Assembly (NCBI GenBank): GCA_965279475.1
Contig: CBDIIA010000003.1
Coordinates: 1,612,001 to 1,676,000, forward strand
Source of the DNA: Pseudorhodoferax sp965279475
Lineage (GTDB): Bacteria > Pseudomonadota > Gammaproteobacteria > Burkholderiales > Burkholderiaceae_C
DNA length: 64,000 nt
Direction of reading: 5' to 3'
A program made the position numbers and the translations under genes. This document shows, in pieces, positions 63,985-64,000 of this stretch (position 1 is the stretch's first letter; each line of letters starts with the position of its first letter). The notes under the pieces are model-generated. The model ran no database searches. It saw only the letters and a program-made list of their open reading frames with translations, and had not been told where the DNA came from.

Positions 63985-64000
63985 GCCTTGCTCCCGTGGT

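Overview
The window is GC-rich, has the codon use of a high-GC proteobacterium, and is densely packed. It looks like chromosomal DNA of a Burkholderiales bacterium, most likely Comamonadaceae-like. The signs are a Bug/TctC-type binding protein, the imuA-imuB-dnaE2 mutagenesis cassette, beta-proteobacterial flg gene order, and GC-rich structured intergenic repeats. No phage, transposase, integrase or CRISPR array was seen.

Layout. 1-6 kb: a partial AhpD/CMD-family gene; a divergent MFS exporter/TetR pair; a MarR regulator; a CoA-transferase (scoA/scoB-like); and an MHS-family organic-acid permease. 6-8.7 kb: a C-terminally truncated GlxA-type AraC regulator head-to-head with a stand-alone DJ-1/PfpI protein, then a Bug-family binding protein. 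8.8-14.2 kb: the SOS mutasome imuA-imuB-dnaE2 behind a LexA-like dyad. 14.2-16.7 kb: a structured repeat, an OprB-type porin and a protease-like protein without the catalytic serine. 16.7-19.6 kb: a photoactive-yellow-protein-like gene followed after 8 bp by a PAS-GGDEF-EAL gene, plus two small membrane proteins. 19.8-27.9 kb: an overlapping operon glgB - glgE - treS/maltokinase fusion - MscS-like membrane protein (GlgE alpha-glucan/trehalose pathway). 28-32.7 kb: small hypothetical genes, a spore-coat-U-type secreted protein, DoxX, tRNA-Gly(CCC), gabD and a higBA toxin-antitoxin pair. 32.7-37.5 kb: alaS, a DKNYY-repeat lipoprotein and an unknown gene. 37.6-45.2 kb: a two-component system divergent from a tripartite RND efflux operon. 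45.2-47 kb: an RluA-type pseudouridine synthase and trmB. 47-64 kb: a PAS-GGDEF-EAL protein, a chemoreceptor, cheW, and the flg cluster (flgBCDEFGHIJKL, divergent flgA, a separate FlgJ-type hydrolase, flgN).

How it fits together. The right third builds and steers the flagellum and carries one c-di-GMP enzyme of its own. The second c-di-GMP enzyme, next to the PYP-like sensor, suggests a light- or redox-sensing input to the same motility/attachment decision. The GlgE operon makes storage glucan from trehalose/maltose and is translationally coupled to a channel-like membrane protein, which points to osmotic stress.

The best hunting results are these. (1) The PYP-like gene keeps the chromophore cysteine and the Tyr/Glu pair and lies beside an EAL enzyme whose GGDEF half looks degenerate. 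(2) A 93-bp repeat occurs in two copies 32 kb apart whose 15-bp outer stems differ by compensatory substitutions. (3) Three copies of a second structured repeat sit inside the flg operon, each immediately after a stop codon (flgB, flgF, flgI). Calls rest on reading the sequence and on family knowledge; no database search was run.
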